Both the position numbers and the translations under genes were made by a program. A stretch of 64,000 nucleotides of DNA from Kibdelosporangium sp. MJ126-NF4 (lineage in GTDB: Bacteria > Actinomycetota > Actinomycetes > Mycobacteriales > Pseudonocardiaceae), in NCBI RefSeq assembly GCF_000826545.1, contig NZ_CDME01000002.1, forward strand, positions 2,303,187 to 2,367,186, read 5' to 3'. Shown here one piece after another: positions 16,103-25,121 of this stretch (its first letter is position 1; each line of letters starts with the position of its first letter). The notes beneath the pieces are model-generated. The model saw only the letters and a program-made list of their open reading frames with translations. It was not told the DNA's origin and made no database searches.

Positions 16103-18102
16103 CAGTGCTCGTCGTCGGCGCGGGCCCGGCCGGTGCGGTGGCCGCTGCCGCGCTCGCCCGCCAGGGAATGCCCACAGTTTTGGTCGATCGCGGGACATCG
16201 GCGTGGTCGGATCATGACCTGCTGCTCAGCGCACCGGCTCTGCACGGTCTGCGGTCGATCGGCGTGACAGCCGCGGCGCGGACGCATCCGGTCGAGCTGT
16301 GGTTCGACGGCCAGAACCGGCATCCGTTGCCCGACGCGGACTTCGCCGTCGAAACCCGGCTGTCCCTGCACGAGCGGCTGCTCGCGCACGCGATCGAGTC
16401 GGGCGCCGAGTACCTGCGTGGCACCGTGGATTCGTTGACCGCCACGCAGGACGGGTACGAGGCCGTCATCGACGGACAGCCGCGTGTGCACGCCACGCAC
16501 GTCGTCATCGCGGTCGGCGCCGCGCGACAACACCTGCTGGCCGACCATCCAGGGCGTGACAGCAGTGGGATCAGCTGCGCACAGCGGTTCACCGGGCCGG
16601 TCGTGACATCGCGGGTTGTGCTCAGGCTGCTCACGCCCGACGAGTCCGATCCGCGCAGCCAACCGGCGTGTGCCTGGCTCGCTCCCAGCACGGACGGCGG
16701 CTACACAGTGGGTGTGACCGTCCTGGGCGCCGCCGCCGTGGCCCAGGAACCCGCGCGGCTGATGGACAACGCGCTCACCGCGCTCAGCGACGCCGAACCT
16801 GGCATCGCCGACGGGCGTCCGCTCGGCCCGCTCGTCAGCGGCCCGGTGAACAGCGGTTTCAGCCCGGACGGGGCTGCGCGCGGGCTCGGACTTCTGGTCG
16901 GTGACGCGGCCGGGCTGGTCAACCCGTTCACCGGGGAGGGACTGAGCTGCGCGATCCAAAGTGGACTGATTGCCGCCCGGTGCGTGGCCGCGCACGCCGA
17001 CGACCCTGCCGCGGCCCGGCACGCGTACGCCCGCGAGCTCAGTGCGACCTTCGTCGGCTATTTCGAGACCGCCAGCCACGCGGCCCGGCGCTACCACCTC
17101 GCGTGGCGTGTGCTGGCCGCGGGCGCGGGCAGCGACAGTGCCTTCTTCGTCAAGGGCCGCAGGGCGATCCTGTTGCCGGAAGGTCTGTCCGAACTCACCG
17201 GGGCGGACCCGTTGGCGCTGCCGTCGGGTGTCGCTCCCCTGCTGGCTCCGTTTCTGATGGCCTGCGACGAGGTCTCGGTCACCACGGTGCGCCGCGAGTG
17301 GCCGTTCATCGCCCGGCTGCTGGTCACCGGGACCACTGGGGCGGAGCACCGGATCAGACCGGCGGTCACGCTGTTCGCCGCGATCCTCGCCGACGGCGGC
17401 GTCCCGGCGGCCGCGCACGCCAGCATGGGCGCGGCGATCGAACTCGCGTCCCTCGGCACGCTGGCGTTACTCGGTCCCGCCGTCACACCGCGCCGTGTGC
17501 GCGGTGTCGACTGGGAGTCGGCCACGTCCGTGCTCGCCAGTGACTACCTGCTGGGTCAGGCGTCGCGGCTGGTGGCCGAGTTCCACCCGGACCTGTCCTG
17601 GGCCTTCGCCGACTGGCTCGCCGAGGTGGCCACGTTGCGAGCGGAAGCGTGGACCAGTACCGACCCGGTGAGCGCGCGGAACGTGTTCGCCGCGCTGTTC
17701 GAGTTCCCCCTGCGCGTCGGTGCCGCGCTCGGCGACGCGTCGCAGGAGACCGTGCAGGCCCTGCGCGCGTACGGAACCGCGTTGGGGCATGCGTTCGTGC
17801 ACGCGGAGGACATTCTCGCGCTACGCGGCGAACGAACCCGGATGGACACCACCCTGCACGCCCTGCTCACCAGCCGGGTCTCCGCCCTCCCGGAACTCCT
17901 GCCCGATCACATGCTGACAGCGCAAGCGCTCCAGCACGACCCCGAGCTGAGGGCGGCGGCGCTGACCGCCTCGGTCAGGGAAGGGCGCGAGGCCTGGCGT
18001 GCAGCGTGTGAGGCAGCGGCATCGCTGCCCCACACGCTGTCCCGTCTGCTCCTGACGGAGTTCGCCAACACCCTCAGCCTCGTGAGTGTTCAGTCCGGCT
18101 AG
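16099..18102 (+). CDS. Geranylgeranyl-reductase-like flavoprotein fused to degenerate prenyl synthase
   Basis: 667 residues; ATG at 16099 chosen by the ATGA overlap. Residues 1-~345 form an FAD-dependent reductase of the geranylgeranyl reductase type: dinucleotide motif GAGPAG (7-12) and the second FAD motif LLVGDAAGLVNPFTGEGLS (265-283). Residues ~412-600 resemble a trans-isoprenyl diphosphate synthase: HRIRP (417-421), AAIELASLG (445-453), SVLASDYLLGQA (477-488), GTALGHAFVHAEDIL (559-573). Both catalytic Asp-rich motifs are lost (LALLGP where HDDxxD belongs; AEDIL for DDxxD), so this half is probably a non-catalytic partner. Expected role: hydrogenation of prenyl double bonds coupled to chain synthesis by the upstream enzyme. 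The fusion is unusual. Confidence 0.7.
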   Translation: MTVLVVGAGPAGAVAAAALARQGMPTVLVDRGTSAWSDHDLLLSAPALHGLRSIGVTAAARTHPVELWFDGQNRHPLPDADFAVETRLSLHERLLAHAIESGAEYLRGTVDSLTATQDGYEAVIDGQPRVHATHVVIAVGAARQHLLADHPGRDSSGISCAQRFTGPVVTSRVVLRLLTPDESDPRSQPACAWLAPSTDGGYTVGVTVLGAAAVAQEPARLMDNALTALSDAEPGIADGRPLGPLVSGPVNSGFSPDGAARGLGLLVGDAAGLVNPFTGEGLSCAIQSGLIAARCVAAHADDPAAARHAYARELSATFVGYFETASHAARRYHLAWRVLAAGAGSDSAFFVKGRRAILLPEGLSELTGADPLALPSGVAPLLAPFLMACDEVSVTTVRREWPFIARLLVTGTTGAEHRIRPAVTLFAAILADGGVPAAAHASMGAAIELASLGTLALLGPAVTPRRVRGVDWESATSVLASDYLLGQASRLVAEFHPDLSWAFADWLAEVATLRAEAWTSTDPVSARNVFAALFEFPLRVGAALGDASQETVQALRAYGTALGHAFVHAEDILALRGERTRMDTTLHALLTSRVSALPELLPDHMLTAQALQHDPELRAAALTASVREGREAWRAACEAAASLPHTLSRLLLTEFANTLSLVSVQSG

Positions 18103-18125
18103 AACCGGACCAACCACTCACGAGG
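18078..18125. terminator. Inverted-repeat terminator, CTCGTGAG family
   Basis: Outer arms CCTCGTGAGTG (18078-18088) and CACTCACGAGG (18115-18125) are perfect 11-bp complements; inside them GTCCGG / CCGGAC forms a second stem. It spans the 3' end of the reductase fusion and the gap to the convergent metalloprotease gene. The same outer arms recur at 23683-23730. Confidence 0.7.
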
Positions 18126-18130
18126 TCTGA

Positions 18131-20182
18131 TCAGCGCAAAGGCGGGATTGTGTTCAGCACGGTCAGCTGGCACTTGGCCGTGCTGGTCGCGCTGGGGTTG
18201 CTCTCCGACTTCGCCGTGAGCGTCACCGTCGCCGCGGGCATGCCACCGGGGGCGCGAACCGCGTTGACGGGAACGCTCACGGTCGTCCCGGCTTTGGCGG
18301 TCACGATCTCCGACGGCAACGACGTGGTCCAGCCGTTGCCGGACACCGACGCGGACAGTCGGTACACGTCCGAGTCCACATAGGCTGACACGTCCTCCGG
18401 GTGGCCGTTGCTGAACGGACGCACCTGGCCGGTGTTGCGCACCGGGAACTGGCACGTGGCCGTCTCGGCGGGCACACGGCCGACGGGGTTGCCCTGGCCG
18501 ACGTTGACGCCACGCACGTGCGGGCCCTGGCCGTCCAGCGACCGCACGGCCAGCTTGTAGCTCAGCACTCCCTTGGCGTCCCGGACGATGTCGATGATGT
18601 AGAAGTGCATCCGGTTGGCCGTGTCGACGTACTCGTACTTCGTGCCCGACCCGGTTCCGGCGTGGAACAGCGCGTCCGACAGTTGGCGGTAGTCGCCGAT
18701 GGTCTGGAACTTCTTCGTCCCGTCCGGACGGACGAAGTCGACGGTCTTGATGTCCTCCGGGTGCGAGTCCACGACCCACACGAACGGAGTCGCGTCGGCG
18801 TTCTTCGTCTTCGACAGCAGCACACCGGAGTCCGGCGTGAACGAGTCGTAGCCGACCCGGTCGACCACCTCGACGGTGTAGTTGTTGTAGCTCCCGCCGT
18901 CGCACAACGGGTCGGTCGACGTGTTGCACGTCGGCGAGTTGTCCCGGTTCATCGTGATGTTGGCGCCGGTCAGCCCGGTCCGGCCGACCGGACCCATCGG
19001 GATCGCCCGCGCGGTCACGTTCATCACGACAGCACCCGACGTGGCCAGTGCCTCCCGCGACAGGCGCAGGATGTTGGCCTCGTCGACGACGTTCAGCTTC
19101 ATCTTGTCGCGCAACGTGTGCTGAACGCCCACAGCACCGCCTTGCGTCGCGGGGATGTGGTAGCGCGTGTGCGGTCCGCCGGGGCCGTTAAACGTGCCGC
19201 GGTCGAGCATGCTCCACGGTCCCGCCCCGGCACGGCGTTGTGGCGTGCCGTACGGGTTGTTGTAGTTGTCGGCGATACCGAACACGTGGCTCAGCTCGTG
19301 CGAGAACGTACCGAGGCCCGAACTCTCGGCCTGGGTCGTGCTCTTGCCCGAGGCGTTCGGCCAGTGGTTGGCCGCGCCCTGCCATGACGTCCACGGCACG
19401 TAACGCGTCTTGGCGCAGCGCGGTTTCGACGGGTCCGGCCCGCCGAACTCGGCCGGGATCGACTCGCAGTTGGCGAACTTCATCTCGCCGAATTCCTGCC
19501 ACGTCGAGGACTCGTCGTTGCCCGCGGTCTGGTAGAAGATCACGTCATACTTGCCGTCGATGTCCGAGCCCTGCTCCGAACGCCACGCGCCACCGAGATC
19601 GGTGCGCAGGTTGCGGTTGCAGCGGTCACCGGTCGGGCAGCTGCCCGCGGCCTGGTCCCATTCGTTGAAGCCGTATTCGTGCTTCTTTCCCGGCAGCCGG
19701 TACGCGCCGAACGCGTCCAGCGTGACGCCGATCCGGCCGTTGGAGACCTCCATCCAGTAGCCGTGCATCGTCAGGCCGTGGTTGATCTCCTGCGGCTTGT
19801 TCAGGAAATCCCGGTAGAACGCGGCCACCTGCTTGGGGTCCAGCTTCAGGTCCGAGCGCGGGTTGGCGTAGATGTCGCTGTTGCGTGCCCGTGTGATGGC
19901 GAACTGCTCGTTGGGGTAGTCACCGAGGACAAGCGCGGCTTTGATCGTGCGCACCGAGCCCTTGCGGGCCGGGTCGGACCAGTCGATGTCGGGGACCTTG
20001 CGCAGGTCCTGCCACGTCATCGCGTCCGGGTTCTCCCAGTTCTGCGGGTCGATCGGGGCCAGCACCTGCGCGGTGGTCGGCCACGGTCGGCCGGGGATGG
20101 CGTGCGCGGGCGTCGCGGCCAGCGCGAGCCCTAACCCGGTAACAGCCATTAACGAAAGCAAACGACGCCCAGGTGGGGACAT
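18131..20182 (-). CDS. Secreted M6-type (immune inhibitor A-like) metalloprotease
   Basis: 683 residues with a signal peptide cut near AHA-IPG (~28). The zinc motif HELSHVFGIAD lies at ~295-305 (His295, Glu296, His299), matching the HExxH-xxGxxD arrangement of M6 peptidases related to immune inhibitor A. An N-terminal ~90-residue stretch is a likely propeptide. The C-terminal ~130 residues are an Ig/NEW3-like beta domain (VRNTGQVRPFSN ... GNGWTTSLPSEIVTAKAGTTVSV), probably for substrate or wall contact. GGAAGGAAC precedes the ATG. Role: extracellular protein degradation. Single-gene unit between convergent and same-strand neighbours. Confidence 0.85.
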   Translation of the reverse strand: MSPPGRRLLSLMAVTGLGLALAATPAHAIPGRPWPTTAQVLAPIDPQNWENPDAMTWQDLRKVPDIDWSDPARKGSVRTIKAALVLGDYPNEQFAITRARNSDIYANPRSDLKLDPKQVAAFYRDFLNKPQEINHGLTMHGYWMEVSNGRIGVTLDAFGAYRLPGKKHEYGFNEWDQAAGSCPTGDRCNRNLRTDLGGAWRSEQGSDIDGKYDVIFYQTAGNDESSTWQEFGEMKFANCESIPAEFGGPDPSKPRCAKTRYVPWTSWQGAANHWPNASGKSTTQAESSGLGTFSHELSHVFGIADNYNNPYGTPQRRAGAGPWSMLDRGTFNGPGGPHTRYHIPATQGGAVGVQHTLRDKMKLNVVDEANILRLSREALATSGAVVMNVTARAIPMGPVGRTGLTGANITMNRDNSPTCNTSTDPLCDGGSYNNYTVEVVDRVGYDSFTPDSGVLLSKTKNADATPFVWVVDSHPEDIKTVDFVRPDGTKKFQTIGDYRQLSDALFHAGTGSGTKYEYVDTANRMHFYIIDIVRDAKGVLSYKLAVRSLDGQGPHVRGVNVGQGNPVGRVPAETATCQFPVRNTGQVRPFSNGHPEDVSAYVDSDVYRLSASVSGNGWTTSLPSEIVTAKAGTTVSVPVNAVRAPGGMPAATVTLTAKSESNPSATSTAKCQLTVLNTIPPLR

Positions 20183-20273
20183 GGCGTTCCTTCCAGCAGG
20201 AAGTGGCGGAAAAGCCTGTCCCGCGAGCGTATGAGCGCACGGTGAGATCGATCAATCGGCCGAAAGTCGGCGA

Positions 20274-20717
20274 TTATCCCGCGGCGGCGGCAAGCCCAGC
20301 TCGGTACCAGTCCGGCCGGTAGGCCTCGGCGCGGGGGAACCGCTCCTGCTCCAGCGCGAACTCCGCGGGCGGCGGGTACGACTCGAAGTCCGGCTGGTTG
20401 CGCCAGTTGTACTGGATCGAGAACCGCGACGGCGGGATGACGGTGTACCGCGCGGAGAACCACGTCCCCTCGTCCTGGCGGTACATCCCGCCCCGCAGCC
20501 GCTGGAACTCGCGCAGCGCCTCCACCGGCGGGTCCCACAGCGTGAACTCGTTGTTGGCACCGAGCACGCCGACCGCGATGTCGATGTTCCGGCCGACCAC
20601 CCGGTAGTCGATCATGAGCTCGTGCCAGCCGGGAGCCAGCGCGGCGACCATCATCCCGGTGATCTCGCCGAGCAGTTCGTTCTGCTGGACAGGGTCAAGC
20701 TGAGGCCAGGCGGCCAT
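20274..20717 (-). CDS. Small cytoplasmic protein, immunity-like
   Basis: 147 residues from the ATG at 20717; the frame is open upstream but the MAAWPQLDPVQQNELLGEI start fits. No signal peptide or membrane helix. The N-terminal helix followed by strands (WHELMIDYRVVGRNIDIAV) and the WFSARYTVIPPSRFSIQYNW core loosely recall the YezG/DUF600 antitoxin-like fold. That resemblance is weak and no toxin gene is adjacent. It follows a membrane protein gene by 23 bp and is probably in the miaB operon. Confidence 0.5.
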   Translation of the reverse strand: MAAWPQLDPVQQNELLGEITGMMVAALAPGWHELMIDYRVVGRNIDIAVGVLGANNEFTLWDPPVEALREFQRLRGGMYRQDEGTWFSARYTVIPPSRFSIQYNWRNQPDFESYPPPAEFALEQERFPRAEAYRPDWYRAGLAAAAG

Positions 20718-20740
20718 CGGTACGTCCCCCAAGTGGTCGG

Positions 20741-21250
20741 TTATTCGGCAGCGGTGTCCACGGCGTTCTTGTCCACGGCGTTCTTGTCGACAGCGGGATC
20801 CGGCCGCGACCACGCGGTGCGGAACCAGCACGTGGCGATGACGATCATCGAGACACCGGCGATGACCAGGCCGATGCCCGGCGACGCGTCCGGCGTCGAC
20901 TGGCGCGACCAGATCGCCAGCATCCCGTCGACCGACGCGAACCAGCCACCGATCGCGCACACCCATGCCAGCGCCCACAACCGGGTGGTCAGTGCCAGCA
21001 TCGACGCCAGCACCCCGAACCCGGCCGAGGTCGCCGCGAACAGCCGGGGCACCACGCCCGCCTTGCCCTCCACGTGGCCGAGCAGCACCTGCCAGCCGTT
21101 GGCGTCCCCGATCCACGGCAGCAGCAGGCCGACCAGCAGCACCAGCACCGCCGCCGAGATCACCATCGCCCTGGCGCCCAGGTCGACAGTGCGAATCGCC
21201 TTGCGTTCCACCGCGTCGATCTGCTCACGCAGGTGGTCGACGTCCGTCAT
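20741..21250 (-). CDS. Four-helix membrane protein downstream of miaB
   Basis: 169 residues from the ATG at 21250, which overlaps the miaB stop by four bases. A short charged N-terminal helix ([20 protein letters not shown]) is followed by about four hydrophobic segments ([67 protein letters not shown]). The tail contains a perfect repeat [13 protein letters not shown] membrane protein directly after miaB is a recurring actinobacterial arrangement (Rv2732c after miaB in Mycobacterium tuberculosis, from memory). Function unknown. Confidence 0.65.
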   Translation of the reverse strand: MTDVDHLREQIDAVERKAIRTVDLGARAMVISAAVLVLLVGLLLPWIGDANGWQVLLGHVEGKAGVVPRLFAATSAGFGVLASMLALTTRLWALAWVCAIGGWFASVDGMLAIWSRQSTPDASPGIGLVIAGVSMIVIATCWFRTAWSRPDPAVDKNAVDKNAVDTAAE

Positions 21251-22728
21251 CGAACAGCACACCCTTCGTCGCTTGTCGCCATGACCGGGGGCGCGCCGAA
21301 CCCGGGCAGCCCGAGGCTGGTCCCGTTGGTCTTCGGCCGCCGCCCGGCCTCGGAGTTGTCGCCCGCACGGGTCCGCCGATGGCTCACCAGCGGACCGTCG
21401 GCCACGAGGTGGTGCGGCGCGCCGTACGTCACCGTCGCCTCGACCACGTCGCCCGGCCGGGGCTTCGTGTCACCCGGCGCGAAGTGCACCAGCCGTCCGT
21501 CGCGCGCCCGGCCGCTCATCCGGCGGGTGTCGGCGTCCTTGCGGCCCTCACCGGTGGACACCAGGACTTCGAGGGTCCTGCCGACGAGCTCCTTGTTCAG
21601 CTCCCAGGAGATCTCCTCCTGCAGCGCCACCAGCCGGTCGTAGCGCTCCTGGACGACCTGCTTGGGCACCTGGGCGTCCATCTCGGCGGCGGGCGTGCCG
21701 GGACGCTTGGAGTACTGGAACGTGAACGCGCCCATGAACCGCGCCTGGCGGACGACGTCCAGCGTGCCCTGGAAGTCCTCCTCGGTCTCCCCGGGGAAGC
21801 CGACGATGATGTCGGTGGTCAGCGCGGCGTCCGGCATGGCGGCGCGGACGTTGTCGATGATCCCGAGGTAGCGCTCGGTGCGGTACGAGCGGCGCATCGC
21901 CTTGAGCACCCGGTCGGAGCCGGACTGCAGCGGCATGTGCAGCTGGTGGCAGACGGTCGGGGTCTCGGCCATGGCGGCGATCACGTCGTCGGTGAAGTCC
22001 TTGGGGTGCGGCGAGGTGAACCGGACCCGCTCGAGGCCGTCGATGTCCCCGGTCGCCCTCAGCAGCTTGCCGAACGCCAGCCGGTCGCCGAACTCGACGC
22101 CGTAGGAGTTGACGTTCTGGCCGAGCAGCGTCACCTCCAGCACGCCCTCGTCGACCAACGCCTGCACCTCGGCGAGGACGTCACCGGGACGGCGGTCCTT
22201 CTCCTTGCCCCGCAACGACGGCACGATGCAGAACGTGCACGTGTTGTTGCAGCCGACCGAGATCGACACCCAGCCGGAGTAGGCGGAGTCACGCCGGGCG
22301 GGCAGCGACGACGGGAAGACCTCCAGCGACTCCAGGATCTCGACCTGGGCTTCCTCGTTGTGCCGGGCCCGCTCCAGCAGCGTCGGCAGCGAGCCGATGT
22401 TGTGCGTGCCGAACACCACGTCCACCCAGGGCGCGCGCCTGACGATCTCGCCCTTGTCCTTCTGGGCGAGGCAGCCGCCGACGGCGATCTGCATGCCGGG
22501 ATGCGCCTTCTTGGTGGGCAGCAGGTGGCCGAGGTTGCCGTAGAGCTTGTTGTCCGCGTTCTCCCGGACCGCGCAGGTGTTGAGCACCATCAGGTCGGGC
22601 GTCTGGCCGCCGGTCGCGGCGGTGTAACCGGCCTCTTCGAGCAGACCGGCCAGCCGTTCGGAGTCGTGCACGTTCATCTGGCACCCGAACGTGCGCACCT
22701 GGAATGTCCTCGAAACGCCACTGCTCAC
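21247..22728 (-). CDS. miaB: tRNA-2-methylthio-N6-dimethylallyladenosine synthase MiaB
   Basis: 493 residues from a GTG at 22728. N-terminal cluster domain ([15 protein letters not shown] ... [12 protein letters not shown]), then the radical-SAM core with the CxxxCxxC motif in [12 protein letters not shown], and a C-terminal TRAM domain (~430-480). MiaB is a cytoplasmic two-cluster Fe-S enzyme that adds the 2-methylthio group to i6A37 in tRNAs reading UNN codons. The start was chosen because only the last residues before [12 protein letters not shown] fit the family; the frame is open for another 169 codons upstream. It is divergent from the TAXI gene with only 33 bp between starts, so the promoters overlap. 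Confidence 0.95.
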   Translation of the reverse strand: MSSGVSRTFQVRTFGCQMNVHDSERLAGLLEEAGYTAATGGQTPDLMVLNTCAVRENADNKLYGNLGHLLPTKKAHPGMQIAVGGCLAQKDKGEIVRRAPWVDVVFGTHNIGSLPTLLERARHNEEAQVEILESLEVFPSSLPARRDSAYSGWVSISVGCNNTCTFCIVPSLRGKEKDRRPGDVLAEVQALVDEGVLEVTLLGQNVNSYGVEFGDRLAFGKLLRATGDIDGLERVRFTSPHPKDFTDDVIAAMAETPTVCHQLHMPLQSGSDRVLKAMRRSYRTERYLGIIDNVRAAMPDAALTTDIIVGFPGETEEDFQGTLDVVRQARFMGAFTFQYSKRPGTPAAEMDAQVPKQVVQERYDRLVALQEEISWELNKELVGRTLEVLVSTGEGRKDADTRRMSGRARDGRLVHFAPGDTKPRPGDVVEATVTYGAPHHLVADGPLVSHRRTRAGDNSEAGRRPKTNGTSLGLPGFGAPPVMATSDEGCAVR

Positions 22729-22761
22729 TCGAACAGGGTAGACCGGGTGTCTGGCACCATC

Positions 22762-23679
22762 ATGTCCGTGTCTCGAAAGCTCGTCACGCTGCTCACGGTC
22801 CTGCTGGTCCTGACCAGCTGTACCAGCGTGACCGCGGAACTCAGGCTGACGATCGCGACAGGCTTCCCCGGCGGCGTGTACAACAAGCTCGGCAACGCGC
22901 TGGCCACGGAATGGTCCAGGCAGATGGGCATGCCCAGGCCGACCATACTGCCGTCCGAGGGTTCGCCGGACAACATCGGCAAGCTGACGGCGGGGCAGGC
23001 GGACATCGCGTTCAGCGCGGCCGACGCGGCCAGTGACAGCCGCAACGACCGGTTCAGCGCGCTCGCCCGGATCTACGACGACTACCTGCACATCGTCGTC
23101 CGTGCCGACGCCCCGATCGAAACCGTGGCCGACCTGGCCGGGAAGCGGATCGCGGTCGGCGCGGCGAACTCCGGCGTCAAGAAGATCGCCGACCGGGTCC
23201 TCGAGATCACCGGTGTGGTCGCCGCCGAGCGGCATGAGCTGGGCCTACAGGCATCGGCCGACGCGCTGAAGCGTGGCGAGATCGACGCCTTCTTCTGGTC
23301 GGGCGGCCTGCCGACCGACGAGATCGTCCAGCTGTCGAAGATCGAGTCGATCCGGCTGCTGGACATGAGCACGCTGATGAGCAAGATCCGCAAGAAGTTC
23401 CGCTACTACGGGACCGCGACCATCCCGCTGTCGATGTACCGGCTGGCCAAGACGGTCCCGGTGACGACATTGACCGTGCCGAACCTGCTGATGGTCACCG
23501 ACCGGCTGTCGGAGGACGCAGCCAAGGCGCTCACCCAGGGCATCTTCGTCGCCCGCAGGGAGCTGGCCGCGACCACCACCGCGGCCAACGCGATCGACAT
23601 CCGCTCGGCGGTGGAAACCCAGCCGATCCCCCTGCACCCCGGCGCCCGCGACTACTACCGCGACGAGAAACAGCTGTAA
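22762..23679 (+). CDS. TAXI-family substrate-binding lipoprotein
   Basis: 305 residues from the ATG at 22762. A short signal peptide ends in a lipobox (LVLTSC, Cys ~20). The mature part opens with [20 protein letters not shown], the hallmark of TAXI solute receptors of TRAP transporters, with GSPDNIGKL and [10 protein letters not shown] as expected. No TRAP membrane subunits are nearby. It converges with a sensor kinase/response regulator pair, so it may present a ligand to that kinase rather than feed a transporter, as for tricarboxylate-sensing systems. Ligand unknown (glutamate or C4/C5 acids are common in the family). Confidence 0.85.
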   Translation: MSVSRKLVTLLTVLLVLTSCTSVTAELRLTIATGFPGGVYNKLGNALATEWSRQMGMPRPTILPSEGSPDNIGKLTAGQADIAFSAADAASDSRNDRFSALARIYDDYLHIVVRADAPIETVADLAGKRIAVGAANSGVKKIADRVLEITGVVAAERHELGLQASADALKRGEIDAFFWSGGLPTDEIVQLSKIESIRLLDMSTLMSKIRKKFRYYGTATIPLSMYRLAKTVPVTTLTVPNLLMVTDRLSEDAAKALTQGIFVARRELAATTTAANAIDIRSAVETQPIPLHPGARDYYRDEKQL

Positions 23680-23682
23680 GCC

Positions 23683-23730
23683 CCTCGTGAGTGTTTGTAC
23701 GAGTTCTTACTCGTGTCCCCACTCACGAGG
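23683..23730. terminator. Inverted-repeat terminator, CTCGTGAG family
   Basis: Outer arms CCTCGTGAGTG (23683-23693) and CACTCACGAGG (23720-23730), identical to those at 18078-18125; an inner stem ACGAG / CTCGT (23699-23703, 23710-23714). It lies between the convergent TAXI and kinase genes, with the right arm running into the kinase stop region. Confidence 0.7.
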
Positions 23731-25117
23731 CGTGAGCTGGGAGTTCGATGACCACGCGGAGGCCGCCGCCGTCCGGCAGGTCGAGGCGCACGGCGCCGCA
23801 CGCGCGTTCCACCAGCCTGCGGGTGATCGCCAGGCCGAGGCCCGATCCGCTGATGTTCTGGTGCGCCGGGCTGCGCCAGAACCGGTCGGTCGCCCGGTCC
23901 AGTTCGTCCGGCCGCAGACCCGGCCCGTGGTCGCGCACGGAAATGGACACCAGCGAGTCCCGCGCGGTCACGTCGACCTCTACCGCCGAGCCCTCGGCGG
24001 TGAACTTCAGCGCGTTGTCCAGCAGGGCGTCCAGCATCGCCTCGACACTGCGCGGCGGCGCGCTCGCCTGGATCTCGTCCGCGGACGTGGTCAGGTCCAA
24101 CCGGACCGATCGGGAGTCCGCGACCGCCTCCCAGTCGGTCAGCCGCGTCGACACCGTCGACACCACCTCGACCGGGACGAGCTCGCCGCCGATCCCCTCG
24201 GCACGGGCCATCGCCAGCAGGTCGTCGACGATCTGGTTGAGCCGGTCGGTCTCGGCCATCGCCGCGACGTGGTGCTCGGCCTCGTCCTCGTCGACGTGAC
24301 CTTCCAGGTTGCCCAGCCGCAGCCGCAGCGCGGTCAGCGGGTTGCGCAGCTGGTGTGACGCGTCGGCGACGAAGGCCCGTTGCGCGGCAAGGGTGTCGCT
24401 GACGCTCGCGGCCATCTGGTCGAAGGAACGGCTCAGGTGCCGCAGTTCCGCCGGGCCGTGCCCGTCGTCGACCGACGGCACCTCCCGGCCGCTCATCACC
24501 GCGGCCACCAGCGATCCGGTCGCCTGGTCCAGCCGCCGCACCGGCCGCAGCGTCCAGCCGACCAGCGGCAACGCCACCAGGACGGCAAGGCCGAGGGCCA
24601 GCGCGCCGCCGACCAGGATCACCGCCCACCAGATCGCCACACGCTCACGCGCCGGGCCCGTCGGCGACCGGGTGATCACCGCGCCCTGGACCTCGCCGTC
24701 GACCAACACCGGCTCGGCGATCACCAGCAGCGCGGTGTTCCACGGCAGCAGCAGCGACGCCGGTTCGGGGTGCTTGCCGCTCAGCGCCTCGTCCAGCGCC
24801 TGCGCCACCTCCTCCGCCCGGAACGGCGGCGTCGGCGTCGCGCTCGAACTGGCCACCGGCATCCGGTCGCGGTTGAACACGACCGCGTCGATGTCGTAGG
24901 TGGCGTGGAAGCCGATCAGCTCGTCCTGGAGCGCGTCGGCCTCCTGGTCGAGCAGCGGCCGCTGGGCCAGCGAGGCGTACCGGCTGGTGTCGGTGAGCCG
25001 GTCGAGGAACAGGTCCTGCTGTTCCCGCTGCGCCACGCTCAGCGCCAGCGGCACACCGAGGCCGACGACCAGCAGCGCGACCAGCGCCAGCACGATCCCG
25101 AGCAACCGGACGCGCAT
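23723..25117 (-). CDS. Sensor histidine kinase, OmpR-partner type
   Basis: 464 residues. Transmembrane segment near residues 5-28, an extracytoplasmic sensor (~30-165), a second segment (VILVGGALALGLAVLVALPL, ~168-188), a HAMP linker, the HisKA phosphoacceptor box FVADASHQLRNPLTALRLRL (~250) and an HATPase domain with DALLDNALKFT (N box), DHGPGLRPDE (G1) and GSGLGLAI (G2). All catalytic boxes are intact. It lies 4 bp after its response regulator gene. The neighbouring TAXI lipoprotein is a plausible ligand-binding partner; this is inferred from position only. Confidence 0.9.
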   Translation of the reverse strand: MRVRLLGIVLALVALLVVGLGVPLALSVAQREQQDLFLDRLTDTSRYASLAQRPLLDQEADALQDELIGFHATYDIDAVVFNRDRMPVASSSATPTPPFRAEEVAQALDEALSGKHPEPASLLLPWNTALLVIAEPVLVDGEVQGAVITRSPTGPARERVAIWWAVILVGGALALGLAVLVALPLVGWTLRPVRRLDQATGSLVAAVMSGREVPSVDDGHGPAELRHLSRSFDQMAASVSDTLAAQRAFVADASHQLRNPLTALRLRLGNLEGHVDEDEAEHHVAAMAETDRLNQIVDDLLAMARAEGIGGELVPVEVVSTVSTRLTDWEAVADSRSVRLDLTTSADEIQASAPPRSVEAMLDALLDNALKFTAEGSAVEVDVTARDSLVSISVRDHGPGLRPDELDRATDRFWRSPAHQNISGSGLGLAITRRLVERACGAVRLDLPDGGGLRVVIELPAHAS

Positions 25118-25121
25118 CGGA

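Noticed and set aside
16003..17418. 471-codon minus-strand frame over the reductase fusion
   Set aside because: Antisense to clear FAD motifs; Arg/Asp-rich composition only.
20965..22761. Upstream extension of the TAXI frame
   Set aside because: Antisense to miaB; signal peptide and lipobox fix the start at 22762.
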